A stretch of 64,000 nucleotides of DNA, from contig NZ_JAGXJN010000002.1 of assembly GCF_019091455.1 (NCBI RefSeq), forward strand, positions 1 through 64,000, in the 5' to 3' direction. This stretch comes from Chitinophaga sp. GbtcB8 (lineage in GTDB: Bacteria; Bacteroidota; Bacteroidia; Chitinophagales; Chitinophagaceae). The notes below the pieces were generated by a model. It saw only the letters and a program-made list of their open reading frames with translations, searched no databases and had not been told where the DNA came from. Both the position numbers and the translations under genes were made by a program. This document shows positions 1 to 8,925 of this stretch, one piece after another (position 1 is the first letter of the stretch; each line of letters starts with the position of its first letter).

Positions 1-1
1 G

Positions 2-844
2 TTGCTGGAAGAAGCCAAGCTGCAGCGTATGCCCAAGCCCAAACCACTATCAGGCCGTATAGCCCTGATCACAGGCAGCGCCGGTGGTATTGGTAAAGCT
101 ATCGCTAAAAGGTTTGCAGATGAAGGCGCCTGTGTAGTGATCAATGATAATGATGCAGGCCGCCTGGAAGCTGCCAAAGCAGATTTTGGCAAAGGTTACA
201 GCAGCGATGTATTTGCTACTGCTGTACTGGATGTAACCAGCAGCGCAGATATCCGTAATGCCTTTAAAACCGCTGCCCTGGCCTTTGGCGGGGTAGATCT
301 GGTGGTGAACTGTGCCGGCCTTTCAATATCCAAACCCATTGAAGAACATACGGAGAAAGATTGGGACCTGTTATATGATGTACTGGTAAAAGGCCAGTTC
401 CTGGTAACACAGGGAGGCGTTGAGATCATGCGTAAGCAGGATATTGGCGGCGATGTGCTGAACATTGTAAGCAAGAACGCATTAATGTCAGGCCCCAACA
501 ATGCCGGTTATGGTTCTGCCAAAGCAGCGCAGCTGCACCTGAGCCGTTTGAATGCAGCGGAGCTGGGTAAAGATCGTATACGCGTAAACGTAGTGAACCC
601 GGATGCCGTTATTGCCGACAGTAAAATATGGGAAGGCGCCTGGGCCGAAGGCCGCGCCAAAGCCTATGGCATTAAGGTAGAGGAGCTGCCCGGCTTCTAT
701 GCCAAACGTACCCTGCTCAATGAAGTAATCCTCCCGGAAGATATTGCCAGCGCCTGTTTTGCCTTTGTAGGCGGCCTGCTGAATTAATCCACCGGCAACG
801 TACTCAATGTGGATGGCGGCGTAGCTACCGCCTTTGTGCGCTAG
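2..844 (+). pseudogene. Rhamnulose-1-phosphate aldolase/short-chain dehydrogenase, SDR half, 5' partial, with in-frame stop
   Basis: The window opens inside this gene. What is visible is a classical short-chain dehydrogenase: NAD motif TGSAGGIG at residues 24-31 of the fragment, NCAG at 103-106, and the catalytic S157, Y170, K174. In this family (RhaE-W type) an N-terminal class II aldolase splits rhamnulose-1-P and the SDR half oxidises L-lactaldehyde to L-lactate. That role is inferred from the neighbours: rhamnose isomerase and kinase directly downstream, then lactate-oxidising lutABC. The frame hits TAA at 785-787, yet the same frame continues for 18 sense codons (STGNVLNVDGGVATAFVR) to TAG at 842-844, and this is the conserved SDR C-terminal tail. 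An AAA-to-TAA change is the simplest explanation. The product would lose about 19 residues. It may be a true nonsense mutation or a sequencing error. Confidence 0.8.
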
Positions 845-857
845 GCTTTTAATTAAT

Positions 858-927
858 AATGAATAATGAAGAATTAATAATCACGCGAGCAAGTATTGAC
901 ACTATTATTAATTCTTCATTATTCATT
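858..927. repeat. Long perfect inverted repeat (24-bp arms)
   Basis: Arms 858-881 and 904-927 are perfect reverse complements, built from the words AATGAATAATG and GAATTAATAAT, with a 22-nt loop that is much more GC-rich than the arms. It sits 14 bp after the TAG of the dehydrogenase and 33 bp before the rhamnose isomerase start. It would form a very stable hairpin in the polycistronic message. There is no downstream T-run, so it does not look like a classical intrinsic terminator. Confidence 0.85.
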
Positions 928-960
928 GTTTAATGGTTAACTTAATAAAAATGCTTCGTT

Positions 961-2235
961 ATGAAACTCTCCCAGCACCAGATATCCTCTTTTAATGATG
1001 ATCTTCTGAAAGATCACGCCAAAGCTTTTGCTTATACCGCCGAAAAAGTTTCCGATATACAATATGTGCTGCAACGTTTGCAGGAATTCCAGGTAGCCAT
1101 TCCCAGCTGGGCGCTGGGCACAGGTGGTACCCGCTTTGGCCGTTTTTCCGGCGGAGGCGAGCCGCGTAATCTGGAAGAAAAGATAGAAGATGTAGGCCTG
1201 CTGCACGCGCTGACCCGCGCCAGCGGCGCCATTTCCCTGCATATTCCCTGGGACATCCCGGGAAATGCCCCTTCCATTAAAGCGCTGGCAGCTCAGCACG
1301 GACTGCGTTTTGATGCGGTGAACTCCAACACTTTCCAGGACCAGCCGGGACAAAAGCACAGCTACAAATTCGGCTCCCTGCACCATACGGATAAAGCAGT
1401 GCGCAAACAAGCCATTGAGCATAATATTGAAGTTATAAAATACGGTATTGAGCTGGGCTCCGATGCGCTGAGCCTCTGGCTGTCAGACGGTTCCAACTTC
1501 CCGGGACAGCTTAACTTCCGCCATGCCTTTCAGCGTACCCTGGAAAGCCTGCAGGAAATTTATGCTGCGCTGCCGGACCAATGGAAACTGTACATAGAGT
1601 ACAAATGTTCCGAACCCAATTTTTACTCCACCACCATTGCCGACTGGGGCCAATCCCTGATGCTGGCCAATAAGCTGGGCAGCAAAGCGCTTACCCTGGT
1701 AGATCTGGGCCACCATTTGCCCAATGCCAATATTGGGCAGATCGTAGCGCTGTTACTGATGGCAGGCAAGCTGGCCGGTTTTCACTTTAATGATTCCAAG
1801 TACGGGGATGATGATCTGACCGTAGGCAGCATTAACCCTTACCAGCTGTTCCTTATTTTCAATGAGCTGGTAGAAGGTATGGATGCCCGCAGCATGAACC
1901 ACGCTTCAGACCTTGGTTGGATGATCGATGCCTCCCACAACGTAAAAGATCCGCTGGAAGACCTGCTGCAATCTGTAGAAGCCATTATGATCGCCTACGC
2001 ACAGGCCCTGCTGGTAGATACCAAAGCCCTGGAAGCTGCCCGCCAGTCAAATGACGTGGTAACAGCCCAGGACATTCTGCAGGAAGCTTACCGTACGGAT
2101 GTACGCCCGCTGATAGCGCAGGCCCGCATGCTGAATGGTGGCGCTTTGCAGCCGGTACAGCTTTACCGCAGCTTAAAAGTGCGCGAGCATCTGGTGAAGG
2201 AAAGAGGAGCTAAGACGGTAGCCACAGGGCTGTAA
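961..2235 (+). CDS. rhaI: L-rhamnose isomerase (Pseudomonas stutzeri/RhaI type)
   Basis: 424 residues, the usual length for the RhaI-type sugar isomerase, a TIM barrel of the xylose-isomerase-like superfamily. It converts L-rhamnose to L-rhamnulose in the cytoplasm. Candidate metal ligands E213, D248, H251, H275, D283, D285 and D323 fall in the motifs YIEYKCSEPN, LVDLGHH, FHFNDSKYGDDD and MIDASHNVKDP. They are in about the same order and spacing as the Mn ligands I recall for the P. stutzeri enzyme. The first ATG after the preceding hairpin is taken as the start. It lies between the aldolase/dehydrogenase and the FGGY kinase, which fits the isomerase-kinase-aldolase route. Confidence 0.9.
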   Translation: MKLSQHQISSFNDDLLKDHAKAFAYTAEKVSDIQYVLQRLQEFQVAIPSWALGTGGTRFGRFSGGGEPRNLEEKIEDVGLLHALTRASGAISLHIPWDIPGNAPSIKALAAQHGLRFDAVNSNTFQDQPGQKHSYKFGSLHHTDKAVRKQAIEHNIEVIKYGIELGSDALSLWLSDGSNFPGQLNFRHAFQRTLESLQEIYAALPDQWKLYIEYKCSEPNFYSTTIADWGQSLMLANKLGSKALTLVDLGHHLPNANIGQIVALLLMAGKLAGFHFNDSKYGDDDLTVGSINPYQLFLIFNELVEGMDARSMNHASDLGWMIDASHNVKDPLEDLLQSVEAIMIAYAQALLVDTKALEAARQSNDVVTAQDILQEAYRTDVRPLIAQARMLNGGALQPVQLYRSLKVREHLVKERGAKTVATGL

Positions 2236-2447
2236 TTCGGGTACAATTCGGCTGCAACCCGGGTGATATTCGGGTGCAACCAGGGTATCACTAGGGAGAG
2301 ACTAGGGATTCACCAGGGAGCGGCATGAGTGCGGCACGGGAGACACTCGGGAGAAACCCGGGGTAAAAGCATAGTTAGAGCGTAGGTAAAAGCGTTCTCC
2401 ACCCGTGTGAAAGGCATATCAACTTAGGGTAATTTAATGTAATTGGC
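2236..2447. repeat. Degenerate word-repeat spacer
   Basis: The 212-bp gap after the isomerase stop is a run of related 10-14 nt words: ATTCGGGTACAA, ATTCGGCTGCAA, ATTCGGGTGCAA and CAACCAGGG, then ACTAGGGAGAG, ACTAGGGATTCACC and CCAGGGAGCGG. The isomerase stop codon lies in the first word (CTGTAATTCGGG). No ORF, promoter box or terminator was recognised here. Confidence 0.5.
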
Positions 2448-3824
2448 ATGGAAAAGGGACCAGAAAGGCTACCTGTAATAGCAATATTAGACATTGGCAA
2501 GACCAATAAAAAACTGTTCCTCATAGACGAGCATTACCGCATTATATGGGGAAATAATTGCCGTTTCCCTGAAATAACTGATGAGGATGGGGATGCCTGT
2601 GAAGATGTGCAGGCCCTTACTCAATGGGTGCACAGTAGCTTGCAGGAAATGCTGGCCATGCCGCAGTACCGGGTAAAGGCCATCAATTTCTCTACTTACG
2701 GCGCCAGCTTTGTGCTGATCAATGAACAGGGCAAAGTAATAGCGCCGCTATACAGCTACCTTAAACCTTTCCCGGACGATCTGCAAAGTAAGTTTTTTGC
2801 GCAATATAACCAGCAGCAGGAGCTGCCCGGTATAACGGCATCGCCTATACTGGGTAGTTTGAACTCTGGCCTGCAGTTGTACCGGCTAAAGTATAAACAG
2901 CTGGAGCTGTTTAAGAACATCCGGTATGCGCTGCATTTGCCGCAGTATGTGAGTTTCCTGGTAACAGGCCATGCCTGTACGGATATTACCAGCATTGGCT
3001 GCCATACTATGTTATGGAACTTCCGGGAGCAGCAGTACCATCAATGGGTGCAGCAGGAAGGTATTGCGGATAAGCTGCCGCCCCTGTGCCCTTCAGATGA
3101 AGTAATGCCGGTAAAGCTGCATGGCGGCGCTTACCAGGTGGGAGCGGGCCTGCACGACAGCTCCGCCGCGCTTATTCCATACCTGGCCAGTTTTACAGAA
3201 CCCTTTGCATTAATATCTACAGGTACCTGGTGTATTACCCTGAACCCATTTAATGATAGCCCGCTTACAGCTGAAGAGCTGCAGCAGGACTGCTTATGTT
3301 ACCTGGCTTACCAGGGCGCGCCGGTAAAGGCCTCGCGCCTGTTTGCCGGTAATGAGCATGAGCTGCAAACCCAACGGCTGGCTACCCATTTCCAGGTGGC
3401 GGCGGATTATTACCGGCAGGTAGAATTTGATCCGCTGATCATACGCCGTCTGCAAGCACCTGAGGCGCCTGTATTAATTGCTTTCGCCGGCCGTTCCCTG
3501 GCCGCTTTTCCTGATTATGAAACAGCGTATCACCAGCTTATGCTGGATCTGGTGGCTGCTCAGCAACAATCCACACAACTGGTTATTGACAATACGGCTG
3601 TGAAGCGTATTTTTGTAGACGGTGGCTTCAGCAAAAACCCATTATACATGCACCTGCTGGCAGCAGCATTTCCAGACCTGGAAGTGTATGCAGCATCCGT
3701 GGCGCAGGCTACGGCAGTAGGGGCAGCGCTGGCCATTCACCGCCACTGGAATACCCGCAATTTACCGGGAGATCTGGTAGAGCTGAAGTATTTTAAAGCA
3801 GAAAGCCCAAAGCAGAAAGCATAA
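2448..3824 (+). CDS. FGGY-family carbohydrate kinase, probable rhamnulokinase
   Basis: 458 residues with the two-lobed actin-like fold of FGGY sugar kinases. The N-terminal phosphate loop is AILDIGKTNKK, which is DIGKTNKK rather than the usual DxGTxS, as in many divergent Bacteroidota members. Then come the substrate-lobe motif GAGLHDSSAAL, the ATP-site motif ISTGTWCITLN and the C-terminal adenosine loop VDGGFSKNPLY. Between the isomerase and the lut genes its likely substrate is L-rhamnulose, but fuculose-type specificity cannot be excluded from sequence. The last residues (KAESPKQKA) are encoded by the AAAGCAGAAAGC repeat words of the following spacer, so the C-terminus appears to have been extended or replaced by the repeat. 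Confidence 0.85.
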   Translation: MEKGPERLPVIAILDIGKTNKKLFLIDEHYRIIWGNNCRFPEITDEDGDACEDVQALTQWVHSSLQEMLAMPQYRVKAINFSTYGASFVLINEQGKVIAPLYSYLKPFPDDLQSKFFAQYNQQQELPGITASPILGSLNSGLQLYRLKYKQLELFKNIRYALHLPQYVSFLVTGHACTDITSIGCHTMLWNFREQQYHQWVQQEGIADKLPPLCPSDEVMPVKLHGGAYQVGAGLHDSSAALIPYLASFTEPFALISTGTWCITLNPFNDSPLTAEELQQDCLCYLAYQGAPVKASRLFAGNEHELQTQRLATHFQVAADYYRQVEFDPLIIRRLQAPEAPVLIAFAGRSLAAFPDYETAYHQLMLDLVAAQQQSTQLVIDNTAVKRIFVDGGFSKNPLYMHLLAAAFPDLEVYAASVAQATAVGAALAIHRHWNTRNLPGDLVELKYFKAESPKQKA

Positions 3825-3984
3825 AGCTTTGAGCGAAAGGCTCAAAGCAAAAAGGATATAAGGCAATCAGCTTTTAGCTTTCCGCTCAAAAATACCCGGC
3901 AATCAGCTTTGTGCTTTATGCTTTCTGCTACAAAGCAATCAGCTTTGTGCTTTATGCTTTACGCTTTCCGCTCAAACAAAAAAT
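3795..3984. repeat. Composite direct and inverted word repeat
   Basis: AAAGCAGAAAGC occurs at 3795-3806 and 3810-3821. The 17-nt segment 3811-3827 is a perfect reverse complement of 3913-3929. A 25-nt direct repeat occupies 3900-3924 and 3936-3960, with a partial copy from 3864. GCTTTCCGCTCAAA occurs at 3877-3890 and 3963-3976. The element begins inside the kinase 3' end and stops 8 bp before the lutA ATG. Confidence 0.8.
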
Positions 3985-4719
3985 ATGAAAGTAGGATTAT
4001 TCATTCCCTGTTACATAGATCAGTTTTACCCACAGGTGGGTATTGCTACATTACAGTTACTGGAAAAGCTGGGATGCGAGGTAGGGTACCCTTCCGGGCA
4101 AACCTGCTGCGGACAGCCCATGGCTAACTCAGGGTATGAGCACCTTACCGATGGCTGCAACCGGCTGTTCACCGACAATTTCAAATCATACGACTATATT
4201 GTAGGGCCCTCCGGCAGCTGTGTGCTGCATGTTAAGGACCACCTGCATGTAGCGGATAATGAAACCGCCGCCACGCATATACGGCAAAACATTTACGAGC
4301 TTTCAGAATTCCTCACAGATGTATTGCAGGTAAAAAGCCTGCGCGCTAAGTTCCCGCATAAAGTAGGCGTGCACCAAAGCTGCCACGGGCAGCGCGGTCT
4401 GCACGTATCCCAAATGACGGAGCTGGTAGGCCCGGCCTTTTCCAAACCTTTGCAGCTGTTAAATATGGTAGATGGTCTGGAGCTGATAGAGCTGGACCGT
4501 AAGGATGAGTGCTGCGGTTTTGGCGGCACCTTTTGTGTGTTTGAAGAAGCTGTATCGGTAAAGATGGGTAAAGACCGTGTAGCCGATCACGTGCATCATG
4601 GCGCCGAATACATTACTGGTAATGACGTAAGCTGCCTGATGCACCTGGAAGGCATTTTACGCAGGCAGCAAAGCCCGGTGAAAGTATTACACCTTGCAGA
4701 GATCCTGAATAATGAATAA
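3985..4719 (+). CDS. lutA: LutA-like (Fe-S)-binding subunit of L-lactate oxidation complex
   Basis: 244 residues with two cysteine-rich CCG domains. The first has FIPCY near residue 9 and TCCGQPM at 41-46. The second has HQSCHGQRG and DECCGFGGTFCVF. LutA (YkgE, LldE) works with LutB and LutC in the cytoplasm, using Fe-S clusters to oxidise L-lactate to pyruvate. Here the lactate would come from L-lactaldehyde, a product of rhamnulose-1-P cleavage, which explains the place inside the rhamnose operon. The C-terminus LNNE and its stop are built from the word AATAATGAATAATG, which resembles the repeat upstream of rhaI. Confidence 0.92.
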   Translation: MKVGLFIPCYIDQFYPQVGIATLQLLEKLGCEVGYPSGQTCCGQPMANSGYEHLTDGCNRLFTDNFKSYDYIVGPSGSCVLHVKDHLHVADNETAATHIRQNIYELSEFLTDVLQVKSLRAKFPHKVGVHQSCHGQRGLHVSQMTELVGPAFSKPLQLLNMVDGLELIELDRKDECCGFGGTFCVFEEAVSVKMGKDRVADHVHHGAEYITGNDVSCLMHLEGILRRQQSPVKVLHLAEILNNE

Positions 4720-4828
4720 TGTGCTCCTGCACCGGTATTTGCTAAAAAGCTACCATCAATAGGCATAATACTATACCAGGGCATTCATAAAATTCAGCAC
4801 ATTAGCATATTAGCACATTAGAAAAATT

Positions 4829-6199
4829 ATGAACACCGCTATAAAAGATCACGCTGAGCTGGCCGAAGCATTTAATGCCAATGAGCCCCGGGTGAACTGG
4901 CATGATGAAACGTTGTGGTGGGTACGCCAGAAGCGCGACAAAATGGCCTGGAGTTTACCGGAATGGGAAACCCTGCGGGAAACCGCTTCCCTCATTAAAC
5001 ACAATGTGCTGGGCAACCTGCATGCTTACCTGGAAGAGTTTGAGCGCAATGCGCAGCAGAACGGCGCCATTGTACACTGGGCCGCAGATGCAGAGGAGCA
5101 TAACCGTATTGTGCTGGAGCTGTTACAGCAGCAGGGCGTAAAACGCATGGTAAAAAGTAAATCCATGCTTACGGAAGAATGTCATTTAAATCACTATCTC
5201 GCTGATCATGGAATTGAAGTAATTGATACAGACCTGGGCGAACGTATTGTACAACTGGCGAAGGAACCACCCAGCCATATTGTGCTGCCCTGTATCCATA
5301 AAAAGAAGGAGGAGATAGGGGACCTGTTCCATATTCACCTGGGCACACCGGCCGGTAATGCTGATCCGCAGCTGCTTACTGCTGCTGCCCGTTTGCACCT
5401 GCGCTCAGAATTTATACAATCCCGCGTAGCTATTACCGGGGTTAATTTTGCAGTAGCAGAAACAGGGGAGATGGTAGTATGCACCAATGAAGGTAATGCT
5501 GATATGGGCGCTCACCTGGCCGATGTACATATTGCCTGCATGGGTATTGAAAAGCTGATACCGCAGCGCAAACACCTGGGCGTATTTCTGCGGCTGCTGG
5601 CCCGCAGTGCAACCGGCCAGCCTATTACCACTTACAGCAGTCATTTCCGCACACCCAAACCGGGGCAGCAATTACATATTGTATTGGTAGATAATGGCCG
5701 CAGCCGGCAGCTGGGGCGCGAGGATTTCCGCAACTCCCTGAAGTGTATCCGCTGCGGGGCCTGTATGAACACCTGTCCCGTGTACCGCCGTAGTGGCGGG
5801 CATAGCTACCATAATGCTATTGCAGGTCCTATCGGGGCTATACTGGCGCCCAACCTGGATATGAAGCAGTATGCTGATCTGCCTTTTGCATCTACCTTAT
5901 GCGGCTCCTGCTCCAATGTATGCCCGGTGAAAATAGATATTCACCAGCAGCTGTATAAATGGCGGCAGGTATTGGTGCAGGATGGGCAAACCAAGGCGGC
6001 TAAAACTGCGGGCATGAAAATAATGACCACCGTGCTTTCCCGCCCCGGCCTGTATAAGTTTGCAGGTAAAATGGCGCGCTGGGTAATGCGTGTTGCACCT
6101 GGCATGGTGAACAACCGTTTTAATCCCTGGTACAAACAACGTGAGCTGCCGCCACCGCCCGCAGAATCATTTGAAACGTGGTATAAAAAGAACCGATGA
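4829..6199 (+). CDS. lutB: LutB-like iron-sulfur protein of L-lactate oxidation
   Basis: 456 residues. The N-terminal two thirds is a LUD domain. Two ferredoxin-like clusters follow: CIRCGACMNTCP, with cysteines at 306, 309, 312 and 316, and CGSCSNVCPVKID from residue 358. A C-terminal DUF3390-type tail follows. This is the usual LutB (YkgF, LldF) architecture and length. The start is 110 bp after lutA, behind a short word repeat (GCACATTAG, GCATATTAG, GCACATTAG at about 4797-4821). The stop overlaps the start of lutC as ATGA, so translational coupling is likely. Confidence 0.93.
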   Translation: MNTAIKDHAELAEAFNANEPRVNWHDETLWWVRQKRDKMAWSLPEWETLRETASLIKHNVLGNLHAYLEEFERNAQQNGAIVHWAADAEEHNRIVLELLQQQGVKRMVKSKSMLTEECHLNHYLADHGIEVIDTDLGERIVQLAKEPPSHIVLPCIHKKKEEIGDLFHIHLGTPAGNADPQLLTAAARLHLRSEFIQSRVAITGVNFAVAETGEMVVCTNEGNADMGAHLADVHIACMGIEKLIPQRKHLGVFLRLLARSATGQPITTYSSHFRTPKPGQQLHIVLVDNGRSRQLGREDFRNSLKCIRCGACMNTCPVYRRSGGHSYHNAIAGPIGAILAPNLDMKQYADLPFASTLCGSCSNVCPVKIDIHQQLYKWRQVLVQDGQTKAAKTAGMKIMTTVLSRPGLYKFAGKMARWVMRVAPGMVNNRFNPWYKQRELPPPPAESFETWYKKNR

Positions 6200-6786
6200 G
6201 TAACAGCAGAGATAAGATAATGGCCGCCGTAAAACAAAATCAGCCACCAGCCAGCCAGCTGCCTGACCTGGCGCCTTTAATAAGCGGTGCACCAGCCAGT
6301 CTGGAAGCTTTTCGTAAAGTAGCGGAAGGCATGGGCAGCCATCTGCTGGAAGTTACCGATGAAGCAGAGATCCCGGCCTTGCTGCAGGAACATTACCCGG
6401 ATATGGAGCAGGTGATCACCACCGATCCCTTATTACATGCACGCGCCGCCACTTTTGACTGGCTAACCGGTGATGGCCGCCAGCTGCAGCAGGCCGACCT
6501 GGCCATTGTAAGAGCGCAGCTGGGCGTGGCAGAGAACGGGGCCTTATGGCTCACAGAAAAAGAGCTGCAGGTGCGTGTACTGCCTTTTATTGCGCAGCAC
6601 CTGGCTGTAGTGCTGGACATAAATACCATTGTACCTACCATGCATCATGCCTATGAAAAAATAGGCGGCCCGCAAACCGGCTTCGGCGTATTTATAGCCG
6701 GCCCTTCCAAAACAGCCGATATAGAACAATCACTGGTGCTGGGCGCACATGGCGCAAAAAGCCTGACGATCATTATAAAGAAATAG
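6196..6786 (+). CDS. lutC: LutC-like LUD-domain protein of L-lactate oxidation
   Basis: 196 residues of a LUD (lactate utilisation) domain, typical of LutC (YkgG, LldG). It contains the conserved segments LGVAENGALWL and GPSKTADIEQSLVLGAHGAKS. It is required with LutA and LutB for L-lactate oxidation. It overlaps lutB by 4 bp. Its terminal codons merge into a word repeat (AAATAGTAAGAAATAGTAAAG) that fills the gap to the mutarotase gene. Confidence 0.93.
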   Translation: MSNSRDKIMAAVKQNQPPASQLPDLAPLISGAPASLEAFRKVAEGMGSHLLEVTDEAEIPALLQEHYPDMEQVITTDPLLHARAATFDWLTGDGRQLQQADLAIVRAQLGVAENGALWLTEKELQVRVLPFIAQHLAVVLDINTIVPTMHHAYEKIGGPQTGFGVFIAGPSKTADIEQSLVLGAHGAKSLTIIIKK

Positions 6787-6915
6787 TAAGAAATAGTAAA
6801 GAAATCAGTAAACAGTAGCAGTAATTGCAGGATGCTTTAAAAAGCAAAAGGGTAGGGTCCACAGGCCGTTTTTCCTGTTCCAGTTTCTATGCTTCACTCT
6901 TCATTCCATACGTTT

Positions 6916-7227
6916 ATGAAAACAGCCTTCAAAATGCAGCTTAAACCCGGCTTTGCCGAGGAATACCGCAAACGCCATGATGCAATCTGGCCGGAGCTGC
7001 AACAATTGCTGAAACATAGCGGTATCCACGATTACACCATTTTCCTGGATGAAGCTACCCATACGCTCTTCGCCGTTCAGCAACAATCCGGTACCGGCTC
7101 CTCCCAGGATCTGGGCACCAATCCCATCGTACAACGCTGGTGGGCCTACATGGCCGACATTATGGAAACCCATTCAGATAATTCGCCTATCAGTACTCCC
7201 TTAATAGAAATGTTCCATATGGAGTAA
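6916..7227 (+). CDS. rhaM: L-rhamnose mutarotase
   Basis: 103 residues from the ATG at 6916. A start at 6889 would add nine unconserved residues (MLHSSFHTF) and is rejected because E. coli RhaM aligns from about MKTAFKMQLKPG. Family signature residues are present: YRKRHDAIWPEL, YTIFLDE, QRWWAYMADIM and DNSP near the C-terminus. The enzyme interconverts alpha and beta L-rhamnopyranose, feeding the isomerase. It is the last gene of the forward rhamnose operon and converges on the GntR regulator 21 bp away. Confidence 0.93.
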   Translation: MKTAFKMQLKPGFAEEYRKRHDAIWPELQQLLKHSGIHDYTIFLDEATHTLFAVQQQSGTGSSQDLGTNPIVQRWWAYMADIMETHSDNSPISTPLIEMFHME

Positions 7228-7248
7228 GCATAACGCGGGAGCCAACTC

Positions 7249-8271
7249 TCAAAGAGAATTCCGCAATATCAGCTTAAACGGGTTCTTTACCCGCTCCGCA
7301 CCCTTCTCCAATATCATCTGCGCCGCAGTGATGCCCATTTGCTCATGATCGGTAGAGATCACGGTAATACCATCCAGCAGCACCTCTTTCAGCAGCGTTT
7401 CATTATAGGATACGATCCCTACATCCTTACCGATCGTTAAGGAATTATTCCGGCATATCTTCACCAGGTTCACCAGGTCCGTTTCCTCTATTACAATAAA
7501 AGCCTGTCCGGCTTTAACAGGAGCGCTCATTTCCAGGCCATCTTCCATTACGGAAAAATTGAAATCATGCATACGGCAAAAGTACTGGAACCCTTTGCGG
7601 ATCTCCGGCGGGTAAGGCATAATGTTGCCGGGGTTCACAAATACCAGGCTGTTATATTTTTTCAGGGAAGGCAGGGCCTCATATAAAGCTTCGTAAATAT
7701 CCTTTTCAAAGTTCTGGAACACCCCGGCATATCTGCCGCCCAGCTCCGGCAGGTCTTTATCCAGCAGTACCAGCTGTTGCACCGGGATCTGCCGGATGAT
7801 CTGCAGCACCCTTTCCGGCTGCTCATAAAAATGCGGCATGATCACATAATGGTCATAATCACCCAGGTGGTTGCTGATCAGGCTATCAAATAGCTGTACG
7901 TTGCTGTGGTGTATGTGCAGGTCTACAAACACCCCTTCGCCCAGGGTTTTTACAAAAGCATTGTAGATCTGTTTTTTATAGTTGCTGATCTTATTAAATA
8001 GTAGCAGCACCCGTAGCGGCATATTTACATCCGTACGGTATATAAAATAGCCTTTACCCTTTACGGACAGGATCACTTTTTTATCGCGCAGCTCTTTATA
8101 GGCCTTTTCCACCGTACCCCGGGACAGCAGGTATTGTTCGCTGAACTCATTGATGGAGGGGATCTGTTCATCTCTCCGCAGATCGCCGTCCCGTACCGCA
8201 GCCATAATGGAATCTACAATTTGCAGGTACACCGGAACTTTGCTGTTGGTATCTATATGCAGCGGTTTCAT
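7249..8271 (-). CDS. GntR-family regulator with sugar-binding-type effector domain
   Basis: 340 residues. The N-terminal GntR winged helix-turn-helix (about 10-78) includes VPVYLQIVDSI, LSRGTVEKAYKELRDKKV and GKGYFI. Residues from about 85 to the end resemble a LacI-type periplasmic-binding-like ligand domain, an arrangement common in Bacteroidota regulators. Convergent placement against the rhamnose operon makes it the best candidate rhamnose regulator, but nothing in the sequence shows the ligand. Confidence 0.85.
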   Translation of the reverse strand: MKPLHIDTNSKVPVYLQIVDSIMAAVRDGDLRRDEQIPSINEFSEQYLLSRGTVEKAYKELRDKKVILSVKGKGYFIYRTDVNMPLRVLLLFNKISNYKKQIYNAFVKTLGEGVFVDLHIHHSNVQLFDSLISNHLGDYDHYVIMPHFYEQPERVLQIIRQIPVQQLVLLDKDLPELGGRYAGVFQNFEKDIYEALYEALPSLKKYNSLVFVNPGNIMPYPPEIRKGFQYFCRMHDFNFSVMEDGLEMSAPVKAGQAFIVIEETDLVNLVKICRNNSLTIGKDVGIVSYNETLLKEVLLDGITVISTDHEQMGITAAQMILEKGAERVKNPFKLILRNSL

Positions 8272-8558
8272 GGTTGAAATATAGTGAAAAGCGCCAAAGG
8301 GGAAAAGCCGCCTTTCACTTTTCGGGTTTTCGATCGTCTTAATATAATTAAAATTATCATTATGATGATCGGGCCCTGGATCAGCAGTTAAGCATGACCG
8401 GCAATAAGGATCGGGAATGTTTTTCTGAAGAAACAGACCGTTTTACAGTGAAGGTGAAAGTCTAATCTTGTAAATATCTTAATCAGTTGTTAACGGTTAA
8501 TAGAACAAGCGGCTGTTAAAAACAGTTTAGTGCAGGTAGATAGCAGTAGCATGATCCA

Positions 8559-8771
8559 TGTTATAACACCGGATAAGGTATTTTCAATAAGATTACAACT
8601 GAGTATAAACTGGTTGTGTAACCCTGTTATAACACCCGGCAGGCACTCCTTCTATAACCCAACAACACACTTATTATTCCTAATAGCTATAAATGTGCTT
8701 TGGTGTGATAGCTTTAAATTTTTTTTGTTGTTATTATTTTAAACAATAAGTAAATTAGTATTGTTATAACT
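8559..8771. promoter_or_regulatory. Triplicated palindromic site TGTTATAACA
   Basis: The perfect 10-bp palindrome TGTTATAACA occurs at 8559-8568 and 8625-8634, both followed by CC and then (C)GG. A third copy with one mismatch (TGTTATAACT, followed by ACCG) is at 8762-8771. Spacings are 66 and 137 bp. The repeated symmetry and shared 3' flank suggest binding sites for a dimeric regulator, but no regulator can be assigned. Confidence 0.4.
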
Positions 8772-8925
8772 ACCGATACGCTAACTACCGAGTACAAGTT
8801 TAAGCCACGTGAAAAGCTGACGGGTGTTGTTTTAGCAAGATGACGCTCTTCTGCAAGCAACCTATTGTCCATTTCCCTACCGATTATACTTACTGTCAAA
8901 AAATGTTAAAAGGGCTATCAGGCAA

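Noticed and set aside
858..927. Rho-independent terminator after the dehydrogenase gene
   Set aside because: The stem is long and perfect but AT-rich and lacks a T-run, and the downstream genes continue the same pathway.
3909..4127. 72-codon ORF overlapping the lutA start
   Set aside because: Encoded by the word repeat and the wrong frame of lutA.
8530..8742. 70-codon plus-strand ORF in the same gap
   Set aside because: It contains two of the palindromic sites and ends in a hydrophobic run from a T-rich tract; no homology is recognisable.
8714..8899. 61-codon minus-strand ORF with one hydrophobic helix
   Set aside because: It lies in AT-rich intergenic DNA, overlaps a palindromic site, has no recognised family and no promoter-like box; the helix is what AT-rich codons produce.
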